A stretch of DNA of 64,000 bases from an uncultured Pedobacter sp. (GTDB lineage Bacteria; Bacteroidota; Bacteroidia; Sphingobacteriales; Sphingobacteriaceae), in assembly GCF_913776295.1 (NCBI RefSeq), contig NZ_CAJYOJ010000004.1, positions 36,997-100,996 of the forward strand, given 5' to 3'. The notes beneath the pieces are model-generated. The model saw only the letters and a program-made list of their open reading frames with translations, ran no database searches and was not told the DNA's origin. Shown here one piece after another: positions 34,039 through 42,166 of the stretch. A program made the translations under genes and the position numbers. The number at the start of each line of letters is the position of its first letter. Positions within the stretch are counted from its first letter, which is position 1.

Positions 34039-34120
34039 TGCGGAAGAAGGGACTCGAACCCCCACGCCGTGAAGCGCCAGATCCTAAGTCTGGTGCGGCT
34101 ACCAATTACGCCACTTCCGC
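34039..34120 (-). tRNA. tRNA-Leu (anticodon UAG), copy 1
   Basis: 82 nt. Acceptor arms GCGGAAG and CTTCCGC, discriminator A. Anticodon arm CCAGA-CTTAGGA-TCTGG gives UAG, which reads CUA/CUN Leu codons. A class II variable arm (CGCTTCACGGCG) and T-arm GGTTCGAGTCC are present. No CCA is encoded. Confidence 0.95.
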
Positions 34121-34142
34121 AGTTAGGATGTTATAAGGACTG

Positions 34143-34172
34143 CAAAGATAGAAACAAGATTGAATAATCAAA
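34143..34172 (-). promoter_or_regulatory. Promoter of tRNA-Leu copy 1
   Basis: On the minus strand TTTG, 18 nt, TATCTTTG, about 22 nt before the tRNA. The same arrangement precedes copy 2. Confidence 0.75.
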
Positions 34173-34350
34173 AGGCATCACCCATATTTTAGTGCATATT
34201 CTTTAAAATAAATGCTAACTCATTAATTTTTAGAGAGAAAATTTTATAACCAGAAGTCTTTTTTAAGAGTATGAATCTGCTTCAACAAGCCTTGTCCTTT
34301 TGTTTATGATATTTTCAGCATGTGAAGACAACAGCGTATAGGAAAATTAT

Positions 34351-34740
34351 AAAGGTTGGTGCCACATCAACTTTTTGTCTAGAATGAGAATATGAAAAAA
34401 TACCAAACGTTCCTACGGAACGAAACGCCAATTGGCAATTGGCTACCGAGGAGTCGTCGCAAGGGGACGGTCTTTTTCTAAAGGTTGGTGCCACATCAAC
34501 TTTTTATCTGGAATGAGAATATGAAAAAATATCAAACTTTCCTACGGAACGAAACGCCAATTGGCAATTGGCTACCGAGGAATCGTCCCGAGGGGACGGT
34601 CTTTTTCTAAAGGTTGATGCCACATCAACTTTTTGTCTGGAATGAGAATATCAAAACATACCATACGTTCCCACGGAACAAAACGCCAATTGGCTACCGG
34701 GGAATCGTCCCGAGGGGATGGCATGCAAAACTTTCAATTT
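34351..34740. repeat. Tandem array of three 129-132-bp units with internal palindromes
   Basis: Units start at 34351, 34480 and 34609 with AAAGGTTGGTGCCACATCAA; a partial fourth starts at 34741. Units 1 and 2 differ at a handful of positions, unit 3 more. Each unit contains three palindromes: CGTTCCTACGGAACG, GCCAATTGGC and CGTCCCGAGGGGACG. Stops interrupt all long frames, so it is non-coding. The flanks 34173-34350 and 34741-34948 show nothing else. Confidence 0.9.
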
Positions 34741-34948
34741 AAAGGTTGGCGTCTTGCTGACCTAGTTTAAATGCATGAAACCAGAGGTTTAGTGCCCTCA
34801 CCGATCTCCATTTCATGTTTCTTTCACTCCCGGTCATGCATGGTAATTGTTTATAAAAATTTGTTTCAGCCGATGGTAACGGGCAGATAAGATCAATGAT
34901 CAGATTTGCAAACCAGGTCATCATCATCAATCCTTAACGTCATAAAAA

Positions 34949-34974
34949 AACCGTCCTGGGTTATCAGAACGGTT
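34949..34974 (-). terminator. Terminator after the second tRNA-Leu
   Basis: AACCGTCCTG pairs with CAGAACGGTT (one mismatch) around GGTTAT; T-rich on the minus strand (A7 tract at 34944-34950 in plus). Confidence 0.75.
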
Positions 34975-34983
34975 TATATATCG

Positions 34984-35065
34984 TGCGGAAGAAGGGACTC
35001 GAACCCCCACGCCGTGAAGCGCCAGATCCTAAGTCTGGTGCGGCTACCAATTACGCCACTTCCGC
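34984..35065 (-). tRNA. tRNA-Leu (anticodon UAG), copy 2
   Basis: Identical over all 82 nt to copy 1, 945 bp away in the same orientation. Confidence 0.95.
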
Positions 35066-35087
35066 AGATAGGATGTTTTAAGGATTG

Positions 35088-35117
35088 CAAAGATAGAAAC
35101 TTAATTGAATAATCAAA
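35088..35117 (-). promoter_or_regulatory. Promoter of tRNA-Leu copy 2
   Basis: On the minus strand TTTG, 18 nt, TATCTTTG; the surrounding 50 bp match the copy 1 region closely, so promoter and tRNA were duplicated together. Confidence 0.75.
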
Positions 35118-35205
35118 TTTTTATCACTTATAAAAATTTATTCACATTGCCTGAGAGACCTTAAAAAAAACACAACTTGCTAATCAAGTCACATTTTCAA
35201 ATTAT

Positions 35206-35508
35206 CTATAATTTCACCAGTGTTACATCAACCAGTTCCGGTCCACCGTCAATAGGATAACCCTCCACTTTTTTCCCTTTAACCGTAACCTTTTTATCCA
35301 AATAAGTATCCAGGTTTACGGTTGCACTTTTTAAAGCGTAAGTTTTATTACCGGCTTTTAATAAATGTGTACCATATTGAAAAGTACTCATTCCCAGTTT
35401 TTGAATAGTTCCGCTAGCAGTAACCGAGGTGGTATCTTTTGTATCTTTGATGGAGCTACAGCCTGAAATTACCGCAATAAACAGGGCTAATCCTAATATT
35501 TTCTTCAT
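35206..35508 (-). CDS. Small lipoprotein of unknown function
   Basis: 100 residues with a lipoprotein signal (MKKILGLALFIAVISGC, lipobox ISGC, Cys17). The mature part (about 35-100) is all short strands with GTIQKLGMSTFQYGTHLL, YALKSATVNLDTYLDKKVTVKGKKVEGYPIDGGPELVDVTLVKL, a five-strand pattern like a small OB-fold. Envelope location is likely; function unknown. Confidence 0.75.
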   Translation of the reverse strand: MKKILGLALFIAVISGCSSIKDTKDTTSVTASGTIQKLGMSTFQYGTHLLKAGNKTYALKSATVNLDTYLDKKVTVKGKKVEGYPIDGGPELVDVTLVKL

Positions 35509-35562
35509 GATGACTTAAACGGTAAAATTTAATTTTATGCTACAATTTAGAAAATTAAAACG

Positions 35563-36366
35563 CTATGCACCATCAAGTTGTTTTTGGAATTCGAAAAAAT
35601 ACTGAACAGCTTTAACCAGCCTGCTACCATACCAACTGAACATTTCCCCATCAACCAACATCACTTTAGCATCGGGAATGCCTGCCTGGATTTCTTCGAT
35701 GTGTCTTTCGTTAAAAGGATAAGGCTCTGATGAAAGCAGGATAAGTTCGCAGTTCGAAATTTTCAGCTCCTCCAGTGTTATTTCCGGGTAGCGTTCCTGA
35801 GCGATAATGTTGGCCATCCCGTTGGTTGTCAAAACATCATCAATAAAAGTATTTTTTCCAGCGGCCATATAAGGTTTTCGCCAGATGAGATAGGCTACCT
35901 TCTTATCAATTTGATTTTGAAGCGCAAGTGTTTTCAGGTCATTAAATCCAGCTGATATCAGGTGATTGAGGTAGCTGGCTTCCGGCTGTCGGTTTACCAG
36001 CTCCCCGATCTGCGCTATGGTCTTCATGGCATCATCTAAGGTTAAGATATCACTCATCCATACCGGAAAATATTCGGCCAGTTCTTCTATATCATTCTGT
36101 GTATTTTCCTCTTTATTGCCAATAATGAGATCGGGATTTAAATCTTTAATCAGATCGATGTTTAGTTTTTTGGTACCTCCCACCTTCGTCCGTTCTGCAA
36201 ACTTCTCTATCGGATGGATACAAAATTTGGTTAATCCGATAATTTCTGTATCGAGGCCAAGATCAAACAACAGCTCGGTTTGCGAAGGCACTACAGAAAC
36301 AATCCGTTTGGGCGGAAAATTAATGGCAACCTCCCGACCCATCTGATCGGTAAACGTTTTTTGCAT
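35563..36366 (-). CDS. Helical-backbone metal receptor (BtuF/TroA-like), no signal peptide
   Basis: 267 residues of the periplasmic binding protein class with a rigid linking helix: RIVSVVPSQTELLFDLGLDTEIIGLTKFCIHP, VGGTKKLNIDLIKDLNPDLIIG, LSSEPYPFNERH. Family members bind vitamin B12, haem, siderophores or metal ions. It starts directly with MQKTFTDQMGREVAINFPPKRI, so there is no signal peptide or lipobox and the protein should be cytoplasmic. No permease gene is adjacent; the downstream ATPase belongs to another family. Ligand unknown. Confidence 0.82.
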   Translation of the reverse strand: MQKTFTDQMGREVAINFPPKRIVSVVPSQTELLFDLGLDTEIIGLTKFCIHPIEKFAERTKVGGTKKLNIDLIKDLNPDLIIGNKEENTQNDIEELAEYFPVWMSDILTLDDAMKTIAQIGELVNRQPEASYLNHLISAGFNDLKTLALQNQIDKKVAYLIWRKPYMAAGKNTFIDDVLTTNGMANIIAQERYPEITLEELKISNCELILLSSEPYPFNERHIEEIQAGIPDAKVMLVDGEMFSWYGSRLVKAVQYFFEFQKQLDGA

Positions 36367-36418
36367 AGTACAAAGGTAATTAACCCCAGTTAAAAAGGGT
36401 TACTACCGGTGGAAATAT

Positions 36419-37102
36419 CTAAGCTTTAACCGCCAAATCTTCTTTTACCACGCCATCGGCAATATGTAATATCCGGTTTCCATACTGCGCGTTCCTTTCT
36501 GAATGGGTAACCTGAATAATGGTAATCCCCTCCTCTTCATTCAGCTTTTTAAACAGCGTCATGATTTCTTCTGCCTGCGCCGATTGCAGATTACCTGTTG
36601 GCTCATCAGCCAGAATAATAGAGGGTTGTGCAGCCAAGGCCCTGGCAATGCCCACTAACTGTTGCTGACCTCCGGATAACTGATTGGGAAACAAATCCTT
36701 TTTAGCCACGATATTAAAACGGTCAAGCAAATCAGCTATCCTGCTGGCTCGCTCGGCGCTGCCTATCTTCTTGTATAATAGAGGGGCTTCAATATTTTCG
36801 TACACGGTCATTTCGTCAATTAAATGGTAAGCCTGAAATACAAAACCGATATGGTTTCGGTAAAGCTCAATTCGTTTACGTTCATTTAAACTGGTTACAT
36901 CTTCGCCCATAAAGTAATAATTACCATAAGTGGGCTCTTCTAACATGCCTATAATGTTAAGCAAGGTAGATTTTCCGGCACCGGATGGCCCCATGATGGA
37001 AACAAATTCGCCTTGATTTATGGTAGTGGTGACCAGGCGTAATACATAATTTTTAACGCCTTTGCTGGCGTAGTACTTTTCGATATTGGTAAGTTGTATC
37101 AT
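36419..37102 (-). CDS. ABC transporter ATPase (MacB/LolD class), distal copy of the permease operon
   Basis: 227 residues: Walker [13 protein letters not shown]-loop FVFQAYHLIDEMTVYENI, signature LSGGQQQLVGIARAL, Walker B IILADEPTGNLQS, H-loop VTHSER. The signature helix has Leu-Val-Gly where the class usually has Arg-Val-Ala. It is the last gene of the operon and clearly distinct from the promoter-proximal ATPase (49689-50387), so the five permeases could pair with two ATPases. Confidence 0.88.
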   Translation of the reverse strand: MIQLTNIEKYYASKGVKNYVLRLVTTTINQGEFVSIMGPSGAGKSTLLNIIGMLEEPTYGNYYFMGEDVTSLNERKRIELYRNHIGFVFQAYHLIDEMTVYENIEAPLLYKKIGSAERASRIADLLDRFNIVAKKDLFPNQLSGGQQQLVGIARALAAQPSIILADEPTGNLQSAQAEEIMTLFKKLNEEEGITIIQVTHSERNAQYGNRILHIADGVVKEDLAVKA

Positions 37103-37107
37103 ATTTT

Positions 37108-37185
37108 TTAAGGTTGAGGGTTAAAAGGTTAAAGGTTTGAAGGTTTTGGACAATTTCGCCTTCTACCTAAAAAACTTCTGCCTTC
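37108..37185 (-). repeat. Heptad-periodic hairpin spacer, ATPase / permease 1
   Basis: AAGGTTGAGGG, AAAAGGTT, AAAGGTTTG, GAAGGTTTTGG on one side; CGCCTTCTACC, ACTTCTGCCTTC on the other. The arms are loosely complementary. Confidence 0.6.
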
Positions 37186-37191
37186 TCGCCG

Positions 37192-39618
37192 TTATTCATA
37201 TTTAAGTGCATTCACCGGATCAGTCACAGCGGCCTTTCTTGCCTGTATACTCACCGTAAGGATGGCTATAATTACAGAAATTAATGTAGCAGCAGCAAAA
37301 GGCATAAAGGGTACGTCTATGCGGTAAGCAAAGCCTTCGAGCCATTGTTTTATAATGATGTAGGCGATAGGCCAGCTCACTAGGTTGGCCACGATAACCA
37401 GAATTAAAAACGATTTGTTAAGCAAACTTATAATCTGGATATTTGATGCACCGAGCACTTTCCTTACTGCAATCTCCTTGGTCTTCCGCTTAGTCACAAA
37501 TGTAGAAAGCGCAAATAAACCAAGCAATGAAAGGGAAACAGAAACCAGGCTGAACAGGATAATCATGTTCATAAACCGCCTGTTTTCTTCCAGGCTTTTT
37601 GAAAAAGCATCATCCATAGAATAGTACTCTATCGGAAAGTTCGGATACAGCATTCTCCACTCCTTTTCAATTTTGCCGATGATCTCTTTAGGTCGCGCCG
37701 TATTGAAACGAACCAGTAAATTGTTTGTATTTGAAGTACCTCCAAGTCTGGTTACCTTATAAACCGTTGGCAAAACTGCTTTATCAAAGCCTTCGTTATG
37801 ATAGTTTTTAATAATGCCAACCACCTGAAAAACATTGTTCTTCCCTTCCCAATCAGTTTTTTGATAGGTCTGCCCGATTAAATTTTTTCCGAATAAATTT
37901 GCCGCTGCTTCGTTTAAAACTACAGTATTAACCGTATCGCTTTTATATTCCCGGGAAAAAATCCGGCCTTGCAATACTTTCACACCAAGCGCCGGCAGAG
38001 CGTCCATCGTAACGGTAACGGTATTTAACTTTATGGGTTTACCCTTGTATTTAATTTCTTCAGGCACATTAAAACTATTTCCCAACACCTGCGTAGTAGT
38101 TGCGACATATTGAATGCCGGGTATTTTCTTCAGCCTATCGGCAAATTTGTCTTCATAACTGGTTTTAATATTGATCAGATTTCCTCTTTCAAAGCCTAAA
38201 TCCTTGCTACTCATAAACCGGGACTGCATTTCCATTACACCAATGGATATGATAAACGTCACCGAAATGACAAACTGAAAGATAACCAATACGTTACGAA
38301 GAACTACGCCTCGCAAACCGTTTTCGTAATTGCCTTTTAAAACAGCTACAGGATTATAATTAGATAAAACCCAGGCCGGGTATAAACCGGCAAGCAAGGT
38401 TACAAACACAAACAGTCCTACCAGCTGAGCAATCAGGACCAATAACCTGGCATTGTGCCAAAAACTTAAAGCCACATTAAACTGCTGGTTAAAAGCTGGC
38501 AAAACCATTTCAATTAAAACAATACAGAGAAAAAGCGAAATCAGGCTCTGCAACCCCGATTCAACCAAAAACTGAGTGGTCAATTGGCTTTTATAAGAAC
38601 CCAGTACCTTTTTTACCCCTACTTCCTTGGCCCGCTGAACAGATTGTGCCGTGGCCAGATTGATAAAATTAATGATGGAAACCAGGAGTAAAAATGCCGA
38701 TATGGCCATTACAGGTTTTAACTTTTCGAACCAGCTCAGGGTATACGGCGGATTGGAATGCACAGTTGCTAACGGGATGACTTTTAAGCCCGGCAACTTT
38801 TTAGGTTTTTGCATATCTTCATAATCCTCCTCCTGTCCTTTCAATAAGTTTTTCCTGAAATCGACATATAATTTCTGTAAAGTCTGGTTCAATACCAACG
38901 TATCGCTGGCTTTATTCAGTTTAATGAACATCAGGCAATAATTGTTATTGGTCGGTTCATCAGGGTCTTTATCTTTAGTTCCGGTTCTCATAATGGCACT
39001 AAAATGAACACTTTGTGGCGTTTTAGGCTCACTGATTATTCCGGTAACCGTTAATACATTGCCTTTATCGTCCCTCCAGCGGATAATTTTTATTGTTTTA
39101 CCCAAAGCTTTTGTTGTGCCGAAAAGCTTTAAGGCAAGGCTTTCTTTTAAAACGATCGTGTTCTTGTTTTCAAGCGCTTTATCGGCACTGCCCTGAACAA
39201 ACTGATAATCGAAAACCTTAAAAAAGCTGCTATCCGAATCTTTGATCTTATTCACCATAACCGGATCGGCGTTGTCTGTTTTAACCGAATAACCACTGCC
39301 AAAACTCCAGTCGTTATCTACTTTAGTCACTGCAACTGCCTGTGGCAATTTCGTCCTGATCAAATTTGCGATGCGGCTATTTGAAACCTCATTCCAGTGT
39401 TCCTTATTATCAGGGGTAAAAAAATCATGTTTTTCTCTGATTTGATAAACATTTTTTAATTCGGGAGACCATTTATCGTAACTCTCTTCATGATTAATAT
39501 ATAAAATCATAAGCACAAAAGCAGTTAAACCAAGTGCCAGTCCGACGATATTGATAGCGGCATATACCTTGTTTTTCCAAAGGTTTCGTAAAGCGATTTT
39601 AAGGTTAAGTTTAAACAT
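37192..39618 (-). CDS. FtsX-like ABC permease 1 (MacB-type, two FtsX domains)
   Basis: 808 residues. N-terminal MFKLNLKIALRNLWKNK amphipathic segment, membrane segment at about 20-40, periplasmic MacB-like domain (about 45-280), three membrane segments (about 285-420), a second half with one membrane segment near 430-450, another periplasmic domain (450-680) and three final segments, ending NALKYE. This duplicated build is typical of Bacteroidota MacB-like permeases that transmit force rather than move a substrate through the membrane. Probably exports peptides, drugs or lipoproteins; substrate unknown. Most divergent and most distal of the five. Confidence 0.9.
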   Translation of the reverse strand: MFKLNLKIALRNLWKNKVYAAINIVGLALGLTAFVLMILYINHEESYDKWSPELKNVYQIREKHDFFTPDNKEHWNEVSNSRIANLIRTKLPQAVAVTKVDNDWSFGSGYSVKTDNADPVMVNKIKDSDSSFFKVFDYQFVQGSADKALENKNTIVLKESLALKLFGTTKALGKTIKIIRWRDDKGNVLTVTGIISEPKTPQSVHFSAIMRTGTKDKDPDEPTNNNYCLMFIKLNKASDTLVLNQTLQKLYVDFRKNLLKGQEEDYEDMQKPKKLPGLKVIPLATVHSNPPYTLSWFEKLKPVMAISAFLLLVSIINFINLATAQSVQRAKEVGVKKVLGSYKSQLTTQFLVESGLQSLISLFLCIVLIEMVLPAFNQQFNVALSFWHNARLLVLIAQLVGLFVFVTLLAGLYPAWVLSNYNPVAVLKGNYENGLRGVVLRNVLVIFQFVISVTFIISIGVMEMQSRFMSSKDLGFERGNLINIKTSYEDKFADRLKKIPGIQYVATTTQVLGNSFNVPEEIKYKGKPIKLNTVTVTMDALPALGVKVLQGRIFSREYKSDTVNTVVLNEAAANLFGKNLIGQTYQKTDWEGKNNVFQVVGIIKNYHNEGFDKAVLPTVYKVTRLGGTSNTNNLLVRFNTARPKEIIGKIEKEWRMLYPNFPIEYYSMDDAFSKSLEENRRFMNMIILFSLVSVSLSLLGLFALSTFVTKRKTKEIAVRKVLGASNIQIISLLNKSFLILVIVANLVSWPIAYIIIKQWLEGFAYRIDVPFMPFAAATLISVIIAILTVSIQARKAAVTDPVNALKYE

Positions 39619-39625
39619 CTTTTTA

Positions 39626-39690
39626 AGGTTTAGGGTATGGCGTTTAGCGATGAGCGGGAAAATTACGCTGTACGCTAAGCGCTTACCGCA
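39626..39690 (-). repeat. Heptad-periodic hairpin spacer, permease 1 / permease 2
   Basis: GGCGTTT, AGCGATG, AGCGGGA against TACGCTG, TACGCTA, AGCGCTT, ACCGCAG: two complementary 7-nt-periodic arms. Confidence 0.75.
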
Positions 39691-39695
39691 GGTTA

Positions 39696-42089
39696 TTATT
39701 CATATTTAAGTGCATCAATGGTATTTGCCGAGGCCGCTTTATATGAGCGAACACTAACCGTAACCAGTGTAATTGCCATTGATATGGCCATAGCCAATGT
39801 AAATGGCCAGATACTGATATCAATTCGATAGGCAAAACCGGCTAACCATTTCGAAACAAAAAGGTAAGCCACGGGCCATGCCACAATGTTGGCAACGAAG
39901 ACCATAACAAGGAAAGACCCATTCAGCATTTTTACGAGCTCAAGCGTTGAAGCTCCAAGAACTTTGCGGATAGCAACTTCTTTGGTCCTTTGTGTGGCCA
40001 CAAATGAAATTAATCCGAATAAACCGATAAATGAAATGAAAATAATCACACCGGCAAATATTTTAAACAACACCCCCATAATCTGTTCGCTTTCATAATA
40101 ACCGTTAATAGTTTCATTTACAAAAGCTGAATCAAAAACCCCATTAGGAAAAGTACTGTTCCATATTTCATCAATCTCTTTCATTGTAGCAGCAATTTGT
40201 TTGCTGTCTATTTTAACCGCCACATTCCAATACTCATTTTTTCCGGGAAAAATGGCAATTGCCGAAATCTGCTCGCGTAATGATTGGTCGTTAAAATCTT
40301 TTACCACACCCACAATCGGCACGGTATTTCCGCTCGTAACAATCACTTTTCCAATAGCCTCCTGAGGATTAGTAATTGACATTTTCTTTAAAAAGGTTTC
40401 GTTAACCACACAGCCATTTGCGGTATCACTCTTACGATATAATTTTCCGGCAATTAATTTTAAATCAAAAACCTTGAAGAAATTTTCATCTGCCCGAATA
40501 TTCCTTAATTCGAAATCTTTGTTTTTGACACCATTATAGGTAAAATCGCTGGAGTTAATATTACTGGATAATGGCGGCGACTGGCAAAAACTGATGTTGT
40601 TAACACCCGAAAGTTTGCTTATCCGCTCTTTAAAAGTGTTGTATTTGATTTTACTTATACTGTCATTAGGGATACCAACCATAGCTACAGCACTGGGATT
40701 GAATCCCAGCGATTTTTGCTGCACGTATTCCATCTGCCTGATCACTACCAAAGTTCCGACAATAAGTGTTACTGTAATTGCAAATTGAGCTACCACTAAA
40801 ATTTTTCGAAGGCTTAACCCTCCCTTATTCAAGGCAATTTTATTTTTTATGGCCAGTGCAGGTTTAAAACCGGAAATAACAAGTGCCGGATAAAAGCCAG
40901 CAAGAAAAGAAATGAATATAACCAGTATGGCCATGAATGAAAAAATTGATGGATGACCAAAAAGGCTGAATTCGATCCTGCCCCTGAAAAGATGCTGCAT
41001 GGTCGGTATGGCGAGTTCAGTAACTACACATGCAATAAGTAAGGCGGCTAAACTGACTACAAAAGTTTCGGTTAAGAACTGATAGATCAGTTGGCTGCGT
41101 TTGCTGCCCATTACTTTACGAACCCCAACCTCTTTTGATCGGGTTACTGATTGTGCAGTACTTAAATTAATGAAATTAATACAGGCAGTAATGATCAGGA
41201 ACAAACCAATTATAGCCAGCCCGTAAATCTGGCTTCTGTTGATGGAACTGTTTGCAAAATTATCGTATTTATCGCTGAAATGAATAGCTCTTAATAACTG
41301 TAATTTATTTTCTTGATTACCGGCTATTTTATTAACAGGATAATATTTCTTATTAAAGTTGGCTATTGATTGTTGCAAATCTTCAGCTTTAAGACCTTCT
41401 TTTAGCAGCACATAACTACAAAAGGCGGAGTTGACTGAATCCCAGTTACTATTAAACCGACCTTTGTAGGTTTCGTAACTAATTACAATTTTTAAAGGGA
41501 AACTACTGTTCTGAGGCATATCCTGAATAATGCCAGCTACTTTCAGGGTAATTTTTTCGCCAAGCCTGATATTATTTCCAATCGCTTCTTTCACGCTACC
41601 AAAAAACTTTTTAGCATATTGGGCTGACAGCACCACAGTATTGGGTTCTGCCAGGGCCAGTTCCGGCGCACTGTAGATCCACCTAATATCACTTAAGACA
41701 TTAAAAAAATCGGGTTGCGCATAATATACAGCCTCCTGACTTTTCATTTTCTCTTTTCCGCTGGCATCGTTTATCTGTAGAAAGGCATTTCTTTTTACAA
41801 TTGAACCCACTTTTTCAAATCCTGCAATTTCATTCCTGGCGGCTGCAGCAAAAGGTACGGGTACTCCTGAAGAAAAATCTTCGTAGGCGCTATATTTCCA
41901 GTCGGTAACTACCCGATAAATCCGATCCTCATTTTTATAACCTTCATCGAAACTGAGCTGAAAACGGATAAAAATGAAAATCAGGATACAGCTTGCCATC
42001 CCTATAGATAAGCCAAGAATATTGATCAGCGTATAACCTTTGTTTTTCCAGAGGTTTCGCCAGGCGATTTTGAGGTTGAGTTTGAACAT
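39696..42089 (-). CDS. FtsX-like ABC permease 2
   Basis: 797 residues with the same duplicated layout. It begins MFKLNLKIAWRNLWKNKGYTLINILGLSIGM and ends DALKYE. The segment INLSTAQSVTRSKEVGVRKVMGSKRSQLIYQF, the FtsX-domain loop that contacts the ATPase, is well kept, as is the second copy ATQRTKEVAIRKVLGASTLELV. The periplasmic halves differ strongly from permeases 3-5, so substrates or partners may differ. Confidence 0.9.
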   Translation of the reverse strand: MFKLNLKIAWRNLWKNKGYTLINILGLSIGMASCILIFIFIRFQLSFDEGYKNEDRIYRVVTDWKYSAYEDFSSGVPVPFAAAARNEIAGFEKVGSIVKRNAFLQINDASGKEKMKSQEAVYYAQPDFFNVLSDIRWIYSAPELALAEPNTVVLSAQYAKKFFGSVKEAIGNNIRLGEKITLKVAGIIQDMPQNSSFPLKIVISYETYKGRFNSNWDSVNSAFCSYVLLKEGLKAEDLQQSIANFNKKYYPVNKIAGNQENKLQLLRAIHFSDKYDNFANSSINRSQIYGLAIIGLFLIITACINFINLSTAQSVTRSKEVGVRKVMGSKRSQLIYQFLTETFVVSLAALLIACVVTELAIPTMQHLFRGRIEFSLFGHPSIFSFMAILVIFISFLAGFYPALVISGFKPALAIKNKIALNKGGLSLRKILVVAQFAITVTLIVGTLVVIRQMEYVQQKSLGFNPSAVAMVGIPNDSISKIKYNTFKERISKLSGVNNISFCQSPPLSSNINSSDFTYNGVKNKDFELRNIRADENFFKVFDLKLIAGKLYRKSDTANGCVVNETFLKKMSITNPQEAIGKVIVTSGNTVPIVGVVKDFNDQSLREQISAIAIFPGKNEYWNVAVKIDSKQIAATMKEIDEIWNSTFPNGVFDSAFVNETINGYYESEQIMGVLFKIFAGVIIFISFIGLFGLISFVATQRTKEVAIRKVLGASTLELVKMLNGSFLVMVFVANIVAWPVAYLFVSKWLAGFAYRIDISIWPFTLAMAISMAITLVTVSVRSYKAASANTIDALKYE

Positions 42090-42091
42090 AT

Positions 42092-42160
42092 GGTTTAAGG
42101 TTTAGGGTGTAGGGTTTAAGGTCTGGGCGCTTTTACCTTACGCCCTCAACCTCCAAACCT
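42092..42160 (-). repeat. Heptad-periodic hairpin spacer, permease 2 / permease 3
   Basis: GGTTTAA, GGTTTAG, GGTGTAG, GGTTTAA, GGTCTGG in exact register (42092-42126), then CTTACGCCCTCAACC, CCAAACCTTC as the complementary arm. Confidence 0.85.
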
Positions 42161-42166
42161 TCTGCC

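Noticed and set aside
34351-34760. CRISPR array
   Set aside because: Units are 129-132 bp tandem copies without unique spacers, and no cas genes are in the window.
34739-35112. Short frames of 63-68 codons around the second tRNA-Leu
   Set aside because: They overlap the tRNA or the tandem repeat and have no coding pattern.
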